Notes: generated by a model from the letters alone, not told the origin. Positions 1-9,013 are shown, numbered from the stretch's first letter. The stretch is DNA of 64,000 nucleotides from Pseudomonadota bacterium (GCA_021792755.1 JAJYUA010000020.1:1-64000); one strand, 5' to 3'. Made by a program: numbers and translations.

Positions 1-144
1 GGCGGACTCGGCGTGCCGGTGGTGCAGGCGCTGAACACCGTGCAGGTCGGCATGGGCTTCGAGGCGGGCCTGGTGATCGTGCTGCTCGCCATCATCCTCG
101 ACCGCATCAGCACCCGCCCCGCCGCCAAGGAGCCCAAGCAGTGA
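1..144 (+). CDS. Choline/glycine betaine ABC transporter permease, C-terminal end (partial)
   Basis: The window opens inside this gene; only the last 47 codons are present. They encode the hydrophobic tail GFEAGLVIVLLAIILDRIS, typical of the last transmembrane helix of ProW/OpuAB/ChoW inner-membrane permeases. The TGA stop overlaps the GTG start of the downstream ATPase gene (GTGA), so the two are translationally coupled parts of one importer. The periplasmic binding protein is expected upstream, outside the window. Family assignment rests on the conserved tail and on the neighbour; the exact substrate (choline or betaine) is inferred from the bet genes nearby. Confidence 0.85.
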   Translation, partial: GGLGVPVVQALNTVQVGMGFEAGLVIVLLAIILDRISTRPAAKEPKQ

Positions 145-1031
145 CCGCGCTCGAGTTTCGCAACGTCGATATCCTCTTCCCTCCCGTAGGATCGGGCCGC
201 CGCCGCGCCCAGGCGGCGCTCAACCGCGCCCTCGCCGCCCTCGATGCCGGCGGCTCGCGAGCCGAGATCGCCGAGCGCACCGGGGTCATCGTGGGAGTCT
301 GCAACGCCACTCTCGGCGTCGAGCGCGGGGAGATCTCGGTACTGATGGGGCTCTCGGGCTCGGGCAAATCCACGCTCCTGCGAGCCGCCAACGGCCTCAA
401 TCGCATCACCCGCGGCCACGTGCTCGTGCGCGACGGCGACGCGGTCATCGACCTCGCCCGCTGCAACAGCGCGAGCCTTCGCCGGCTCCGCCGGCTGCGC
501 ATCGCCATGGTGTTCCAACAGTTCGCCCTGCTGCCCTGGCGAACCGTGCGCGAGAACGTCGGCTTCGGGCTCGAGCTGCGCGGGGAGCCGGCCGAGCGGC
601 GGCGGCGCATCGTCGATGAGCAGCTCGAGCTCGTCGGGCTCAGCCAGTGGGCCGACCGGCACTGCAGCGAGCTCTCCGGCGGCATGCAGCAGCGTGTCGG
701 CCTGGCCCGCGCTTTCGCGACCGACGCGGAGATCCTGCTGATGGACGAGCCGTTCTCCGCGCTCGATCCACTCATCCGCCGCAAGCTCCAGGACGAGTTG
801 CTGGCGCTCCAGGAGCGGCTGCGCAAAACCATCCTGTTCGTCAGCCACGACCTCGACGAGGCGCTGAAGATCGGCGACCGGATCTCGATCCTCGAGGGCG
901 GGCGCATCGTACAGACCGGCACCCCCAGGCAGATCGTGGAGACGCCGGCCGATGACTATGTCGCCGAATTCGTCCGTCACGTCAATCCGCGCACGGTGCT
1001 CAAGGACGGCATGACGCCGGCGCTCTCGTGA
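141..1031 (+). CDS. choV: Choline/glycine betaine ABC transporter ATP-binding protein (ChoV/ProV/OpuAA family)
   Basis: This 296-residue ATPase powers uptake of choline or betaine through the permease encoded just upstream. Visible motifs are Walker A GLSGSGKST (about 70-78), the Q-loop in VFQQFALLPW (about 124-133), the signature LSGGMQQRV (about 178-186), Walker B ILLMDEP (198-204) and the switch histidine in FVSHD. The N-terminal extension before Walker A is typical of the ProV/OpuAA/ChoV group. The protein stops soon after the ATPase core, so the paired CBS domains that sense ionic strength in ProV and OpuAA are missing; that fits a catabolic choline importer better than an osmoregulated one. 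The GTG start overlaps the permease stop. A GlxA-type regulator follows. Confidence 0.88.
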   Translation: MTALEFRNVDILFPPVGSGRRRAQAALNRALAALDAGGSRAEIAERTGVIVGVCNATLGVERGEISVLMGLSGSGKSTLLRAANGLNRITRGHVLVRDGDAVIDLARCNSASLRRLRRLRIAMVFQQFALLPWRTVRENVGFGLELRGEPAERRRRIVDEQLELVGLSQWADRHCSELSGGMQQRVGLARAFATDAEILLMDEPFSALDPLIRRKLQDELLALQERLRKTILFVSHDLDEALKIGDRISILEGGRIVQTGTPRQIVETPADDYVAEFVRHVNPRTVLKDGMTPALS

Positions 1032-1116
1032 GGCGAGCCGAATGCCCTGCCGTTGCACCTCTGGACGACAAGACCGCCGCGGCGTAGTGTCAGTGTAGTT
1101 GCCGAAGGAACGTTCT

Positions 1117-2130
1117 GTGCAAGCCGCCCCCTCCCCGTTCAGCCACTTCGGCTTCCTCACGCTGCGGCGCTTTTCCATGATCGCCTTCACCAACGCGGTC
1201 GAGCCGCTGCGCATGGCCAATTACCTCGCGGGGCGCGAGCTGTACCGCTGGTCGGTGTACTCCCTCGACGGCGAGCCGGTCCCGGCCAGCAATGGCCTGG
1301 CGGTCTCCCCCACGCAGCGGCTCGATGAGTCAGCGCTGCCGGACATCCTGTTCGTGTGCTCCGGAGTCGAGGTTGCGCGCTCGGTCGATGATGAGCTGCT
1401 GCGGCTGCTGCGCCGCCTGGCGCAGCGGCGCATGCCCCTCGGGGGGCTGTGCACCGGCGCCTACGCGCTCGCCAAAGCGGGGCTGCTCGAGGGCTACCGG
1501 TGCGCCATCCACTGGGAGAACCTCTGGGCACTGCGCGAGACCTTTCCGCGCGTGGTGTTCACCCCGGAGCTGTTCGCCATCGACCGCGACCGCTACACGT
1601 GCACCGGCGGAGTCGCCCCTCTCGACCTCTTGCTCAACCTGATCACTCCGCGCATCGGCCGGACGCTGGCGGCGGGCATCTCGGAGGAATTCATCGTCTC
1701 GCGCGTCCGCGACAGCAAAGACAGGCAGCACATCCCGCTGGCAGCCCGCCTGGGCGGCGCCCATCCCTCGATTGCCCAGGCCGCGCAGCTGATGGAGGCC
1801 AACATCGAGGAGCCGCTGTCGCTCGAGGAGCTTGCCCAGCTCGCCGAGGTGTCACAACGCCAGTTGCAGCGCCTCTTCCGCCGCAACCTCGGCATCACCC
1901 CGGCGCAATACTACGCGACGGTGCGCCTGCGCCACGCTCGCGAGCTTCTGCAGCAGACCGCCATGCCGGTCATGGACATCACGGTGGCGTGCGGCTTCCG
2001 CTCGCCCTGCCATTTCAGCCGCTCCTACCGTGCGCTTTTCGGCCATCCCCCCAGCCGCGAGCGGCGCTCCCATCCGGTCGAGACGACGTCCACGGCAGGC
2101 GCGGCGAGCCGCGCCAAGATCGCTTTCTAA
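1117..2130 (+). CDS. GlxA-subfamily AraC transcriptional regulator (GbdR/CdhR-like)
   Basis: A 337-residue regulator with an N-terminal DJ-1/PfpI-like (class I glutamine amidotransferase-like) sensing domain and a C-terminal AraC double helix-turn-helix at about 225-325. The opening block (GFLTLRRFSMIAFTNAVEP) and the CTGAYALAKAGLL nucleophile-elbow-like stretch are typical of GbdR and CdhR, activators of betaine and carnitine catabolism in pseudomonads. I prefer the GTG at 1117 because AAGGAA lies 6 bases before it; a TTG at 1099 is possible. Its position right after the choline transporter supports a role in quaternary-amine control, but the inducer cannot be read from the sequence. Confidence 0.85.
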   Translation: MQAAPSPFSHFGFLTLRRFSMIAFTNAVEPLRMANYLAGRELYRWSVYSLDGEPVPASNGLAVSPTQRLDESALPDILFVCSGVEVARSVDDELLRLLRRLAQRRMPLGGLCTGAYALAKAGLLEGYRCAIHWENLWALRETFPRVVFTPELFAIDRDRYTCTGGVAPLDLLLNLITPRIGRTLAAGISEEFIVSRVRDSKDRQHIPLAARLGGAHPSIAQAAQLMEANIEEPLSLEELAQLAEVSQRQLQRLFRRNLGITPAQYYATVRLRHARELLQQTAMPVMDITVACGFRSPCHFSRSYRALFGHPPSRERRSHPVETTSTAGAASRAKIAF

Positions 2131-2278
2131 ATATTCAATCAATAGCCGCGTGCGGATTGGTGTACGGCTGAGCCACACCTATCCTATTGTTTTATAAATA
2201 TATTCAAGAAATACGCAACAAAGTATTGCATCCCAAGAACCCTTTGTGGATTATACGTACACGTGCGGCCCAAGCACT
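2131..2278. promoter_or_regulatory. AT-rich promoter region between two AraC-family genes
   Basis: This spacer stands out from the GC-rich surroundings, with stretches such as TTGTTTTATAAATATATTC. It precedes the second GlxA-type regulator and ends at a BetI-like palindrome. The composition suggests a promoter for the downstream regulator. I could not fix a clear -35/-10 pair. Confidence 0.45.
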
Positions 2279-2295
2279 TTGAGTGACCGTTCAAT
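2279..2295. promoter_or_regulatory. BetI-like operator, site 1
   Basis: TTGAGTGACCGTTCAAT is an imperfect palindrome that matches the site before the betIB fusion (TTGAACGATCGTTTAAT) at 13 of 17 positions with identical length. It sits on the ATG start of the second AraC-family regulator, so binding would block that gene. BetI of enterics and pseudomonads binds TTGA/TCAA-type palindromes; binding here is inferred. Confidence 0.4.
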
Positions 2296-3340
2296 GCTTC
2301 AGTCATGCGGACCTCGTAAGGCTTCACCGGGGGCAGTGCACCCGTCGCTGCGCGTCGGCATCATTCTGGCAGAGCATTTCACGCTGTCGGCCTTCGCGGT
2401 GTTCGTCGATCATCTGCGCCTCGCCGCCGACGAGGGCGACAGAAGCCGCCCCATGCGGGTGCAGTGGTCGATCATGTCGGCCCGTCACGAGCCGATCAGC
2501 GCCAGCTGCGGGGTCGCGCTGCAACCGACCTCCGCCCTCCTGTCGGCCGACGCACTCGATTACCTGGTCGTGGTCGGCGGCATCCTGCACGCCGGCCCCC
2601 AGGTTGATGAGATCACCTTGCGCTACCTGCGCGAGGCCGGCGCCACCCGCACCCCGCTGATCGGCATCTGCACCGGCAGCTTCGTGCTGTGCCGGGCGGG
2701 ACTGATGAAAGGCCGCCGGTCCTGTGTCAGCTGGTATCACTATCAGGATTTTCGCGAGGCCTTTCCCGATCACGAGGTTGTCGCCGACAGGCTGTTCCTC
2801 GCCGACGGGCCGCGCATCACCTGCGCCGGCGGGGCGGGCGCCGCGGCGCTCGCCTCGCACCTGATCGAGCGCCACCTCGGCCGGGCGACCGCCTACAAAG
2901 CGAGCCAGGTACTGCTGTTTGACGGGCCGCGCCAGGGCACCGATGCCCAGCCGCACCCGCCGATGTCCGAAAGCGTCAACGAGCCGCGCGTGCGCCGCGC
3001 GCTGCTGCTCATGGAGCAGAATCTAACACGTCCGATCGCCGTCGCCGCGATCGCCGAGGAGCTCGGAGTCTCGGTGCGGCAGCTCGAGCGGCTCTGCCGC
3101 GAGCACCTGGGGCTGGGCCCCGCCTCCCTTTATCGCCAGCTGCGCATGCGCTATGCCAACTGGCTGATCGAGAACACCGATCGCTCCGTGACCGAAATCG
3201 CCATCGAAGCCGGATTCGCCGACTGCGCGCACTTCTCCCGTCAGTTCAAGGACGTATACGGCTTCTCTCCGTCCCGCCACCGGGTGCAACCGCACCCGGG
3301 GGGCACCGCCGACGTGGCGCACGCACGGGTGTTCGAATAA
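2294..3340 (+). CDS. GlxA-subfamily AraC transcriptional regulator
   Basis: A second two-domain regulator: a DJ-1/PfpI-like domain from about residue 22 (VGIILAEHFTLSAFAVFVDH), with the conserved elbow GICTGSFVLCRAGL, then an AraC helix-turn-helix pair at about 235-335 ending in GFADCAHFSRQFKDVYGFSP. It differs clearly in sequence from the regulator just upstream, so the pair is not a recent duplication. The ATG at 2294 is used here; an in-frame GTG at 2246 would add 16 residues, and neither has a strong ribosome binding site. It lies between the choline transporter and a TonB receptor, so it probably controls one of these. The effector is unknown. Confidence 0.8.
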   Translation: MLQSCGPRKASPGAVHPSLRVGIILAEHFTLSAFAVFVDHLRLAADEGDRSRPMRVQWSIMSARHEPISASCGVALQPTSALLSADALDYLVVVGGILHAGPQVDEITLRYLREAGATRTPLIGICTGSFVLCRAGLMKGRRSCVSWYHYQDFREAFPDHEVVADRLFLADGPRITCAGGAGAAALASHLIERHLGRATAYKASQVLLFDGPRQGTDAQPHPPMSESVNEPRVRRALLLMEQNLTRPIAVAAIAEELGVSVRQLERLCREHLGLGPASLYRQLRMRYANWLIENTDRSVTEIAIEAGFADCAHFSRQFKDVYGFSPSRHRVQPHPGGTADVAHARVFE

Positions 3341-3600
3341 CGCCGCCACCCTCCCCCGGCTCTTCGCCTCAATTTACGCATCCGGCCGGCGCCGGCCAGG
3401 CGCGGCAGGCTCGTCCTTTTCCGCCCCGCGCAACCCAACATCCGTTTCCCGCATCTTTTCCACGCCGCGCGCGCAAGGGCGGTTACGTAACACCCGATTG
3501 ACGCATCCGTTCAATCCCGCGCCGGGCGGGTCGGCTGTAATGTCACCGCATTCGTGGCTATCGCGTCGACGTCACTATAATTACTCGGAGGGTCCAGGCG
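3341..3600. other. Intergenic leader of TonB receptor 1
   Basis: No gene is visible. The spacer holds a perfect 14-bp palindrome GGCCGGCGCCGGCC at 3384-3397, possibly part of the upstream transcript end, the BetI-like operator at 3497-3515, and a strong Shine-Dalgarno GGAGGG at 3587-3592, 8 bases before the ATG of the receptor. Confidence 0.5.
3497..3515. promoter_or_regulatory. BetI-like operator, site 2
   Basis: ATTGACGCATCCGTTCAAT has ATTGA/TCAAT arms and lies 85 bases before TonB receptor 1. Its right half CGTTCAATCCC matches that of the betIB site (CGTTTAATCCC) at 10 of 11 positions. The spacing between half-sites is one base longer than in the other two sites. It suggests that BetI or the BetIB fusion also controls this receptor; binding is inferred. 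Confidence 0.45.
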
Positions 3601-6363
3601 ATGAAGTCGAAAGTGTCTTATGCGGTGGCCGCCATCCTGAGCGGCGCATCTCTTGGCGCATTCGCCGCCACCCCCGCTCCCCAGGCCGCGACGCCGGCGG
3701 CAACGTCGAGCACCCCGTCGAATGCCCCCGCCGGCGCCAACGCCGGCCTCGGCGCCCTGAGGGAGATCATCGTCACCGCCCAGCGCCGCCGCCAGAACAT
3801 CCAGGACGTGCCGATCGCCATGCAGGCGCTGACCTCGCGCACGCTGACGGAACTGAACATCTCCACGTTCAGCGACTACCTCAAGTTCCTGCCGAACGTC
3901 ACCGTGGCGAACAACGGACCGGGCCAGAACGAGGTGTTCATGCGCGGCCTGTCGGCCGGCTCGCAGGCGAGCCAGGGCAGCGGCTCGACCGGCCTGTGGC
4001 CGAACGTCGCCATTTACCTCGACAACCAGTCCGTACAGCTGCCGAACCGCAACCTCGACGTCTATGCCGCCGACATCAACCGCATCGAGGTGCTCGAGGG
4101 TCCCCAGGGCACTCTGTTCGGCGCCGGCGCCGAGGCCGGCGTGATCCGCTACATCACCAACAAGCCGCGGCTCAACCGGACCGAAGGCAACGTCAAGGCA
4201 GGTTACAGCGTCACCGCACACGGTGACCCGAACACCAACCTCACCGCCGTTTTCAACCTGCCGCTGATCAAGGACAAGCTGGCCGTGCGCGCGGTGATCT
4301 ACGACGCCCACCGCGGCGGCTATATCAACAACGTGCCGGCGACATTCACGCGCCACGACAGCGATGTCGGCATCCACTACGCCAATTACTTCGTACCCTT
4401 GAGCAGCTCCTGCCCCGACGGCGGGCGCCCCAATGCCTATCGCAGCCCCGCCGGCGAGGGTGCCTGCGTCCCGCCCGGCAGCCCCTCGATCAACAACTAT
4501 GCGGTCGCCGGCAACGCCATCAACCCGGTCACCTTTCAGGGCGCGCGCGTCGAGGCGCTGTACAGGATCAACAAAGACTGGAACGTGCTCATCTCGCAGA
4601 TGTATCAGACCATGGACGCGCAGGGCGTCTTCTACGACCAGCCGACCTCCTCCGACGGCCGGCCGCTCGCGCCCCTCGATGTCACGCTATTCAACAATTC
4701 GTATGACAAGGACCGCTTCGAGAATACCGCCTGGACCGTGCACGGCAAGATCGGCCCGCTGCGGGCGGTCTACACCGGCGGCTACCTCGACCGCAACGTC
4801 GATCAGATGGGCGACTACACCAACTATGCGCGCGGCGTGTACGCAGACTACTACCAGTGCTACGGACCGGGCACCGGATACAACAATAATCTCACCTCGA
4901 CCTGCTTCTCCCCGAGCTCCACCTGGCAATCGGTGGAGCGCAATACCCACCTGCAGAACGAGTTTCGCCTCAGCACCCCGAGCTCCTGGCGACTGCGCGG
5001 CATCGTCGGGGTGTACGCCGATGATCTGAAGCTCTGGGACCAGACGGACTGGCGCTACCGCACGGTGCCCACCTGCACCAGCAACGCCGCTCCGGGCAGC
5101 CCCGGGAATTCCGGCTGCTTCGCCACCATCGGCACGGTGCCGGGCACGACGGTGCAGCACCCGGGGCTGCAGACGCCCAACAGCTCCTTCTACCAGGACA
5201 CCATGCGCGAGACGAAGCAGCTCGCCTTCTTCCTGTCGGCGAGCTACGACCTGATCCCGCACGTGTTGACGCTGACGGCGGGCACTCGCCACTTCCGCTT
5301 CACGAACTCCTCCGTCGGCAGCGTCACCAGCAGCTTCGGCTGCTTCCAGGCGGGCACGCCCCCGGGCGGGTGTGCCGATGTCGCCGGAGGCTACGCGTAC
5401 GACCTGAACGCGCAGAACCTGCACGACACCGAAACGGGCTGGCGCAGCCGCGCGAACCTGAGCTGGCACATCACCCGCAACGTGATGGTCTACTACACCT
5501 TCTCACAGGGCTACCGTCCGGGCGGGTTCAACCAGAACGGCGGCACGTTGCACGCCCCGGGCCCCGACGGGGTGGATCAGTATGCGGTGCCGAAGGCCTA
5601 TAGGCCGGACACGCTGACCAACGACGAGCTCGGCTGGAAGACGGTGCTGCTCGACCACCACCTGGAGTGGGATGGGGCGATCTACCAGGAAAACTGGAAC
5701 AACGTGCAGGTGGAGTTCTTCGATCCGGGCCTGGTCGGCAACATCTTTTACGACACGAACGGCCAGAACTTCGTGGTCAAGGGGATCGAGACCTCGTTCA
5801 TCGCGCGGCTCGCTCCCGGCCTCACGCTGCAGGGGGCGGCCTCCTGGAACCGCAGCAGCCAGGTCAACTCCCCGGCGCTGATCGACAACAACCCGGCAAG
5901 CGTCAACTACGGCAAGCCGATCACCGAGGTCTGCGCGAGCACCGGCACAGGCTGCGCGCAGGTCACCAACCCGTTCGGCCCGGTCGGCTCCCCGACCGCC
6001 GACTCCCCGCCGATGGAGTTCAACCTGCGGGTGCGCTACCAGTTCCGGCCCATCGACGGTTACTACCCGTCCATCGAGTTCGGCGCCATGCACACCGACC
6101 ACTCGTTCACCCAGGCCGGCGCCAACCCCACGATTGCCCAGGGGGGGGCCGTCAGCACCGCGCGGCTGCGCTTCGAGGTTCCCGCCTACACCACCTACGA
6201 GGCCTCGCTCGGCGTGTCCAAGAACGCCTGGTACGTGCATCTTTACGGAAACAATCTCACCGATTCCCTCGCCAGCACGTTCATCAGTACGGATCAGTTC
6301 ATCGTCGCTCAGACGCCGCTTCGGCCGCGGGTGATCGGCGTCGAGTGGGGCTACCACTTCTGA
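3601..6363 (+). CDS. TonB-dependent outer-membrane receptor 1
   Basis: A 920-residue beta-barrel importer. A signal peptide (MKSKVSYAVAAILSGASLGA, cleavage near AFA-AT) is followed by a TonB-box-like segment REIIVTAQRR, the plug domain with VLEGPQGTLFG at about residues 166-176, and the barrel, which ends in an aromatic residue (WGYHF) as expected for BAM recognition. The plug motif and the following AGAEAGVIRYITNKPRL block are shared almost word for word with receptors 2 and 3 in this window, so the three are paralogues. GGAGGG 8 bases upstream supports the ATG. It lies between regulators and the betIB-betA genes, with a BetI-like site in front, so import of a choline-type compound or conjugate is the best inference; the ligand is unproven. 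Confidence 0.93.
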   Translation: MKSKVSYAVAAILSGASLGAFAATPAPQAATPAATSSTPSNAPAGANAGLGALREIIVTAQRRRQNIQDVPIAMQALTSRTLTELNISTFSDYLKFLPNVTVANNGPGQNEVFMRGLSAGSQASQGSGSTGLWPNVAIYLDNQSVQLPNRNLDVYAADINRIEVLEGPQGTLFGAGAEAGVIRYITNKPRLNRTEGNVKAGYSVTAHGDPNTNLTAVFNLPLIKDKLAVRAVIYDAHRGGYINNVPATFTRHDSDVGIHYANYFVPLSSSCPDGGRPNAYRSPAGEGACVPPGSPSINNYAVAGNAINPVTFQGARVEALYRINKDWNVLISQMYQTMDAQGVFYDQPTSSDGRPLAPLDVTLFNNSYDKDRFENTAWTVHGKIGPLRAVYTGGYLDRNVDQMGDYTNYARGVYADYYQCYGPGTGYNNNLTSTCFSPSSTWQSVERNTHLQNEFRLSTPSSWRLRGIVGVYADDLKLWDQTDWRYRTVPTCTSNAAPGSPGNSGCFATIGTVPGTTVQHPGLQTPNSSFYQDTMRETKQLAFFLSASYDLIPHVLTLTAGTRHFRFTNSSVGSVTSSFGCFQAGTPPGGCADVAGGYAYDLNAQNLHDTETGWRSRANLSWHITRNVMVYYTFSQGYRPGGFNQNGGTLHAPGPDGVDQYAVPKAYRPDTLTNDELGWKTVLLDHHLEWDGAIYQENWNNVQVEFFDPGLVGNIFYDTNGQNFVVKGIETSFIARLAPGLTLQGAASWNRSSQVNSPALIDNNPASVNYGKPITEVCASTGTGCAQVTNPFGPVGSPTADSPPMEFNLRVRYQFRPIDGYYPSIEFGAMHTDHSFTQAGANPTIAQGGAVSTARLRFEVPAYTTYEASLGVSKNAWYVHLYGNNLTDSLASTFISTDQFIVAQTPLRPRVIGVEWGYHF

Positions 6364-6740
6364 GTCGGGCTGCAGGATGGTCCGGCGCGCTTCACGGACA
6401 GGCTCGGGCGGCCCCGGGCGGGCACGGAGCCCGGACCAGCCCAATCCGCTTGCACGGACGCGCACCCTCGGCGCCTGCGCCGAAGGGTGCGCGTGCGCCA
6501 GATCGGCGGGCTGGCGAAGAAGAGGGCGTTTCTCGCACCGCTCGGCGGCCGGGACGCCCCGCTCTGCTCTGGCGGCGCGAGCGCCGCGGCCTCTTCGCCG
6601 CCAAACTCGCGCGCGCCCGGGACCGGGCACCGACCCCCGAGCGTTGCTGCCGTGGGCACGGCGGCGCTCTGTGAGATTCGTCCGAGGCAGCGGGTCTCGC
6701 TCTTCGACTCCCGTCCGTCTTGACGGCAGGGCAGCAGTGG
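6364..6740. other. GC-rich non-coding spacer with a long hairpin
   Basis: I find no gene here: the open frames are arginine/proline-rich and show no recognisable domain. The only clear structure is the hairpin at 6458-6494, about 95 bases after the receptor stop. Confidence 0.5.
6458..6494. terminator. Long hairpin downstream of TonB receptor 1
   Basis: The arm at 6458-6474 (ACGCGCACCCTCGGCGC) pairs with 6477-6494 (GCGCCGAAGGGTGCGCGT) except for one bulged A, leaving a 2-base gap between the arms. The stem is GC-rich and very stable, but there is no T-run after it on either strand. It is terminator-like or RNA-stabilising rather than a classic intrinsic terminator. Confidence 0.4.
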
Positions 6741-6900
6741 CATCATCATTGCGTAACAATTTGAACGATCGTTTAATCCCTATTGCAGAGAGACCTTGCC
6801 GAATATCTAACTCGCTGCTTATAAAGAAGTATTTCGATATGGCCCCCCCATCACGGAGAGTCGATAGCGTTATCCGTCCGCCCGCTGCGGAGCATTGATA
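6741..6900 (+). promoter_or_regulatory. AT-rich promoter region of the betIB-betA operon
   Basis: Base composition shifts to AT-rich between the GC-rich spacer and the betIB start, with the BetI-like palindrome at 6761-6777 and a TTATAAAG stretch at about 6819-6826. GGAG at 6889-6892 lies 8 bases before the TTG at 6901 and only 2 before the TTG at 6895, which decides the start codon. A weak relative of the 17-bp right-end motif (GCCGAATATCTAAC) lies about 86 bases upstream of the start. Confidence 0.55.
6761..6777. promoter_or_regulatory. BetI-like operator, site 3 (betIB promoter)
   Basis: TTGAACGATCGTTTAAT contains a perfect 10-bp palindrome AACGATCGTT extended to TTGAACGATCGTTTAA with a single mismatch. 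It lies about 125 bases upstream of the gene for the BetI-BetB fusion, where a BetI autoregulatory operator is expected. This is the best palindrome of the three sites found. Confidence 0.6.
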
Positions 6901-8994
6901 TTGAACAAGCAATCAAGCACCCGGGACGCTCGAGACGCCACGCCCGAGCGGCAGGAGCCCGAAGAGCAGCGCCGCCGGCAGCTGATCGAGGTCACCATCG
7001 ACAGCCTGGCGGAGGTCGGCTATGTCGGCAGCACGCTCGCTCAGATCGCGCAGCGGGCCGGTGTCTCCGCTGGGCTGGTGGCGCACTATTTCGGGGACAA
7101 GGACGGACTGCTGGAGGCGACCTTTCGCACCCTGGCGCGGCGCCTGGCCGAACGGGTCCGTCAACGCCTCGGTCTGGCGGGGACACCGCGCGGTCGGGTG
7201 CAGGCGATCATCGACTCCAACCTCGGGCCCGAGGAGTTCGACCAGCGCACGGGCAGCGCGTGGCTCGCCTTCTGGGGCCAGGTGACGCACGAGCCGGGCC
7301 TGATGCGGGTGCAAAGGGCCTACCAGCGGCGCATGCTCTCCAACCTGCGCCACGCCCTCGGCCAGCTCTTGCCCCGGGAGCTCGCGCACAGCCTCGCCTC
7401 CATGATCGCGGCGATGATCGATGGGGTATGGCTGCGAGCGGCGCTGTCGCAATGGGAGGAAGCCGATAGCGAGGGGGCGCGCGCGCTGCTCACGGCGTTT
7501 GTCGAGACACGCTTGCGAGAGAACGGCCACGAGCAGATCGCCGCCGCGCCGTCCGCCGCACAGTCGCCGGCTGCGCCCTCCTGCGGCGCAAAGCGCTTCA
7601 CCACGCTCAACCCCGCCACCGGCGAAGTGTTGGCCGAGCTGCGCGTGGACGGAGCCGCAGAGGTGGCCGCCTGCGTGGCCCGGGCCGCGGCGGCCCAGCG
7701 CGACTGGGCCGGCCTCACCGGCGCCGAGCGCGGCCGCATTCTGCGCCGTGCCGCGGACCTTCTGCGCTCACGCAACGATGAGCTCGCCGAGCTCGAGACG
7801 CGCGATACCGGCAAGCCCATCCAGGAGACCCGCGCCGTCGATGTGCTCTCGGGGGCGGAGTGCTTCGAGTACTACGCCGGGCTCGCCGCCCAACTCGCCG
7901 GCGAGCACCTGCAGCTCGGGCAGGCGGCCTTCGGCTATACCCGGCGCGAGCCGCTCGGGGTGGTCGCCGGCATCGGCGCCTGGAACTATCCGTTGCAGAT
8001 CGCCTGCTGGAAGAGCGCCCCGGCACTCGCATGCGGCAACGCCATGATCTTCAAGCCCGCCGAGCTGACGCCGCTCACCGCGCTGAGATTGCGCGAGATC
8101 CTCGCCGAGGCAGGTCTGCCGGAGGGAGTGTTCCAGGTGGTCCAGGGCTTCGCCGACACGGGACGTCTGCTCAGCGCGCACCCGCAGATCCGCAAGATCT
8201 CGCTCACCGGCGAGGTGGGCACGGGCAAGGCAGTCATGGCAGATTGCGCCGCCACCTTGAAGCAAGTGACCCTGGAGCTCGGCGGCAAATCGCCGCTCAT
8301 CGTGTTCGAGGACGCGCATCTCGACAACGCCGTCTCGGGGGCTTTACTCGGCAATTTCTACTCCGCCGGCGAGGTCTGCTCGAACGGCACGCGCGTGTTC
8401 GTCCACCGCTCGCTGAAGCGCGCCTTCCTCGAGCGGCTGCTCGAGCGCACCGCCGCCATGCGCGTCGGCGATCCCCTCGACCCGGCCACCCAGGTGGGCT
8501 CGCTCATCTGCCCGGAGCACATGACAAAGGTTCTCGGCTACATCGGGCGCGGCAAAGCCGAAGGGGCGCGGCTCCTCTGCGGCGGGCATCGGCTCACCAC
8601 CGGCGATCTCGCCAACGGCTGCTTCGTCGCCCCCACGGTATTCGACGGCTGCCAGGACGACATGACCATCGTGCGCGAGGAGATCTTCGGCCCCGTCATG
8701 GCGGTGCTGGAGTTCGAGGACGAGGAGGAGGTCATCCGGCGCGCCAATGCCACGCCGTTCGGCCTGGCGGCGGGGATCTTCACCAACGACCTCGTTCGTG
8801 CCCACCGGGTCATCGCCCGGCTCGAAGCGGGTACCTGCTGGATCAATCACTACAACATCACGCCGATCGAGTTGCCGTTCGGCGGCGTGAAGCTCTCCGG
8901 ACTCGGGCGAGAGAACGGCCGGGCCGCCATCGAGCACTACACCCAGTTAAAGAGCGTCTATGTCGCCATGGGCGACATAGACTCCCCGTACTGA
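6901..8994 (+). CDS. betIB: BetI-BetB fusion: choline-responsive TetR repressor joined to betaine-aldehyde dehydrogenase
   Basis: One uninterrupted frame of 697 codons joins two proteins normally encoded separately. Residues 1-210 are a full-length BetI-type TetR repressor; its helix-turn-helix includes [20 protein letters not shown] at about 45-64. After a 20-odd-residue Ala/Pro/Ser linker, residues 232-697 are a betaine-aldehyde dehydrogenase starting at [16 protein letters not shown], with catalytic Glu in LELGGKSP (about 459) and catalytic Cys in [12 protein letters not shown] (about 493). The dehydrogenase half lacks the roughly 20 N-terminal residues usual in BetB. No internal ribosome site or start is seen at the junction, and neither other frame there encodes the missing BetB N-terminus, so a simple frameshift artefact is unlikely. 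GGAG 8 bases upstream selects the TTG at 6901. It oxidises betaine aldehyde to glycine betaine; betA follows. Confidence 0.9.
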   Translation: MNKQSSTRDARDATPERQEPEEQRRRQLIEVTIDSLAEVGYVGSTLAQIAQRAGVSAGLVAHYFGDKDGLLEATFRTLARRLAERVRQRLGLAGTPRGRVQAIIDSNLGPEEFDQRTGSAWLAFWGQVTHEPGLMRVQRAYQRRMLSNLRHALGQLLPRELAHSLASMIAAMIDGVWLRAALSQWEEADSEGARALLTAFVETRLRENGHEQIAAAPSAAQSPAAPSCGAKRFTTLNPATGEVLAELRVDGAAEVAACVARAAAAQRDWAGLTGAERGRILRRAADLLRSRNDELAELETRDTGKPIQETRAVDVLSGAECFEYYAGLAAQLAGEHLQLGQAAFGYTRREPLGVVAGIGAWNYPLQIACWKSAPALACGNAMIFKPAELTPLTALRLREILAEAGLPEGVFQVVQGFADTGRLLSAHPQIRKISLTGEVGTGKAVMADCAATLKQVTLELGGKSPLIVFEDAHLDNAVSGALLGNFYSAGEVCSNGTRVFVHRSLKRAFLERLLERTAAMRVGDPLDPATQVGSLICPEHMTKVLGYIGRGKAEGARLLCGGHRLTTGDLANGCFVAPTVFDGCQDDMTIVREEIFGPVMAVLEFEDEEEVIRRANATPFGLAAGIFTNDLVRAHRVIARLEAGTCWINHYNITPIELPFGGVKLSGLGRENGRAAIEHYTQLKSVYVAMGDIDSPY

Positions 8995-9013
8995 GCCGCC
9001 ATTGAACAGACTA

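Noticed and set aside
3576-3581. TATAAT just before TonB receptor 1, as a -10 box
   Set aside because: Transcription would start inside the ribosome binding site (3587-3592), and no -35 element lies at proper spacing. It is probably chance or leader sequence.
6487-6723. Small open frame in the spacer after TonB receptor 1
   Set aside because: Low-complexity Ala/Arg/Pro composition, no ribosome site and no recognisable motif.
7527-7600. The BetI-BetB junction as a sequencing frameshift
   Set aside because: Neither of the other two frames around the junction encodes the missing BetB N-terminus or a start with a ribosome site, so a single-base error would not restore two normal genes.
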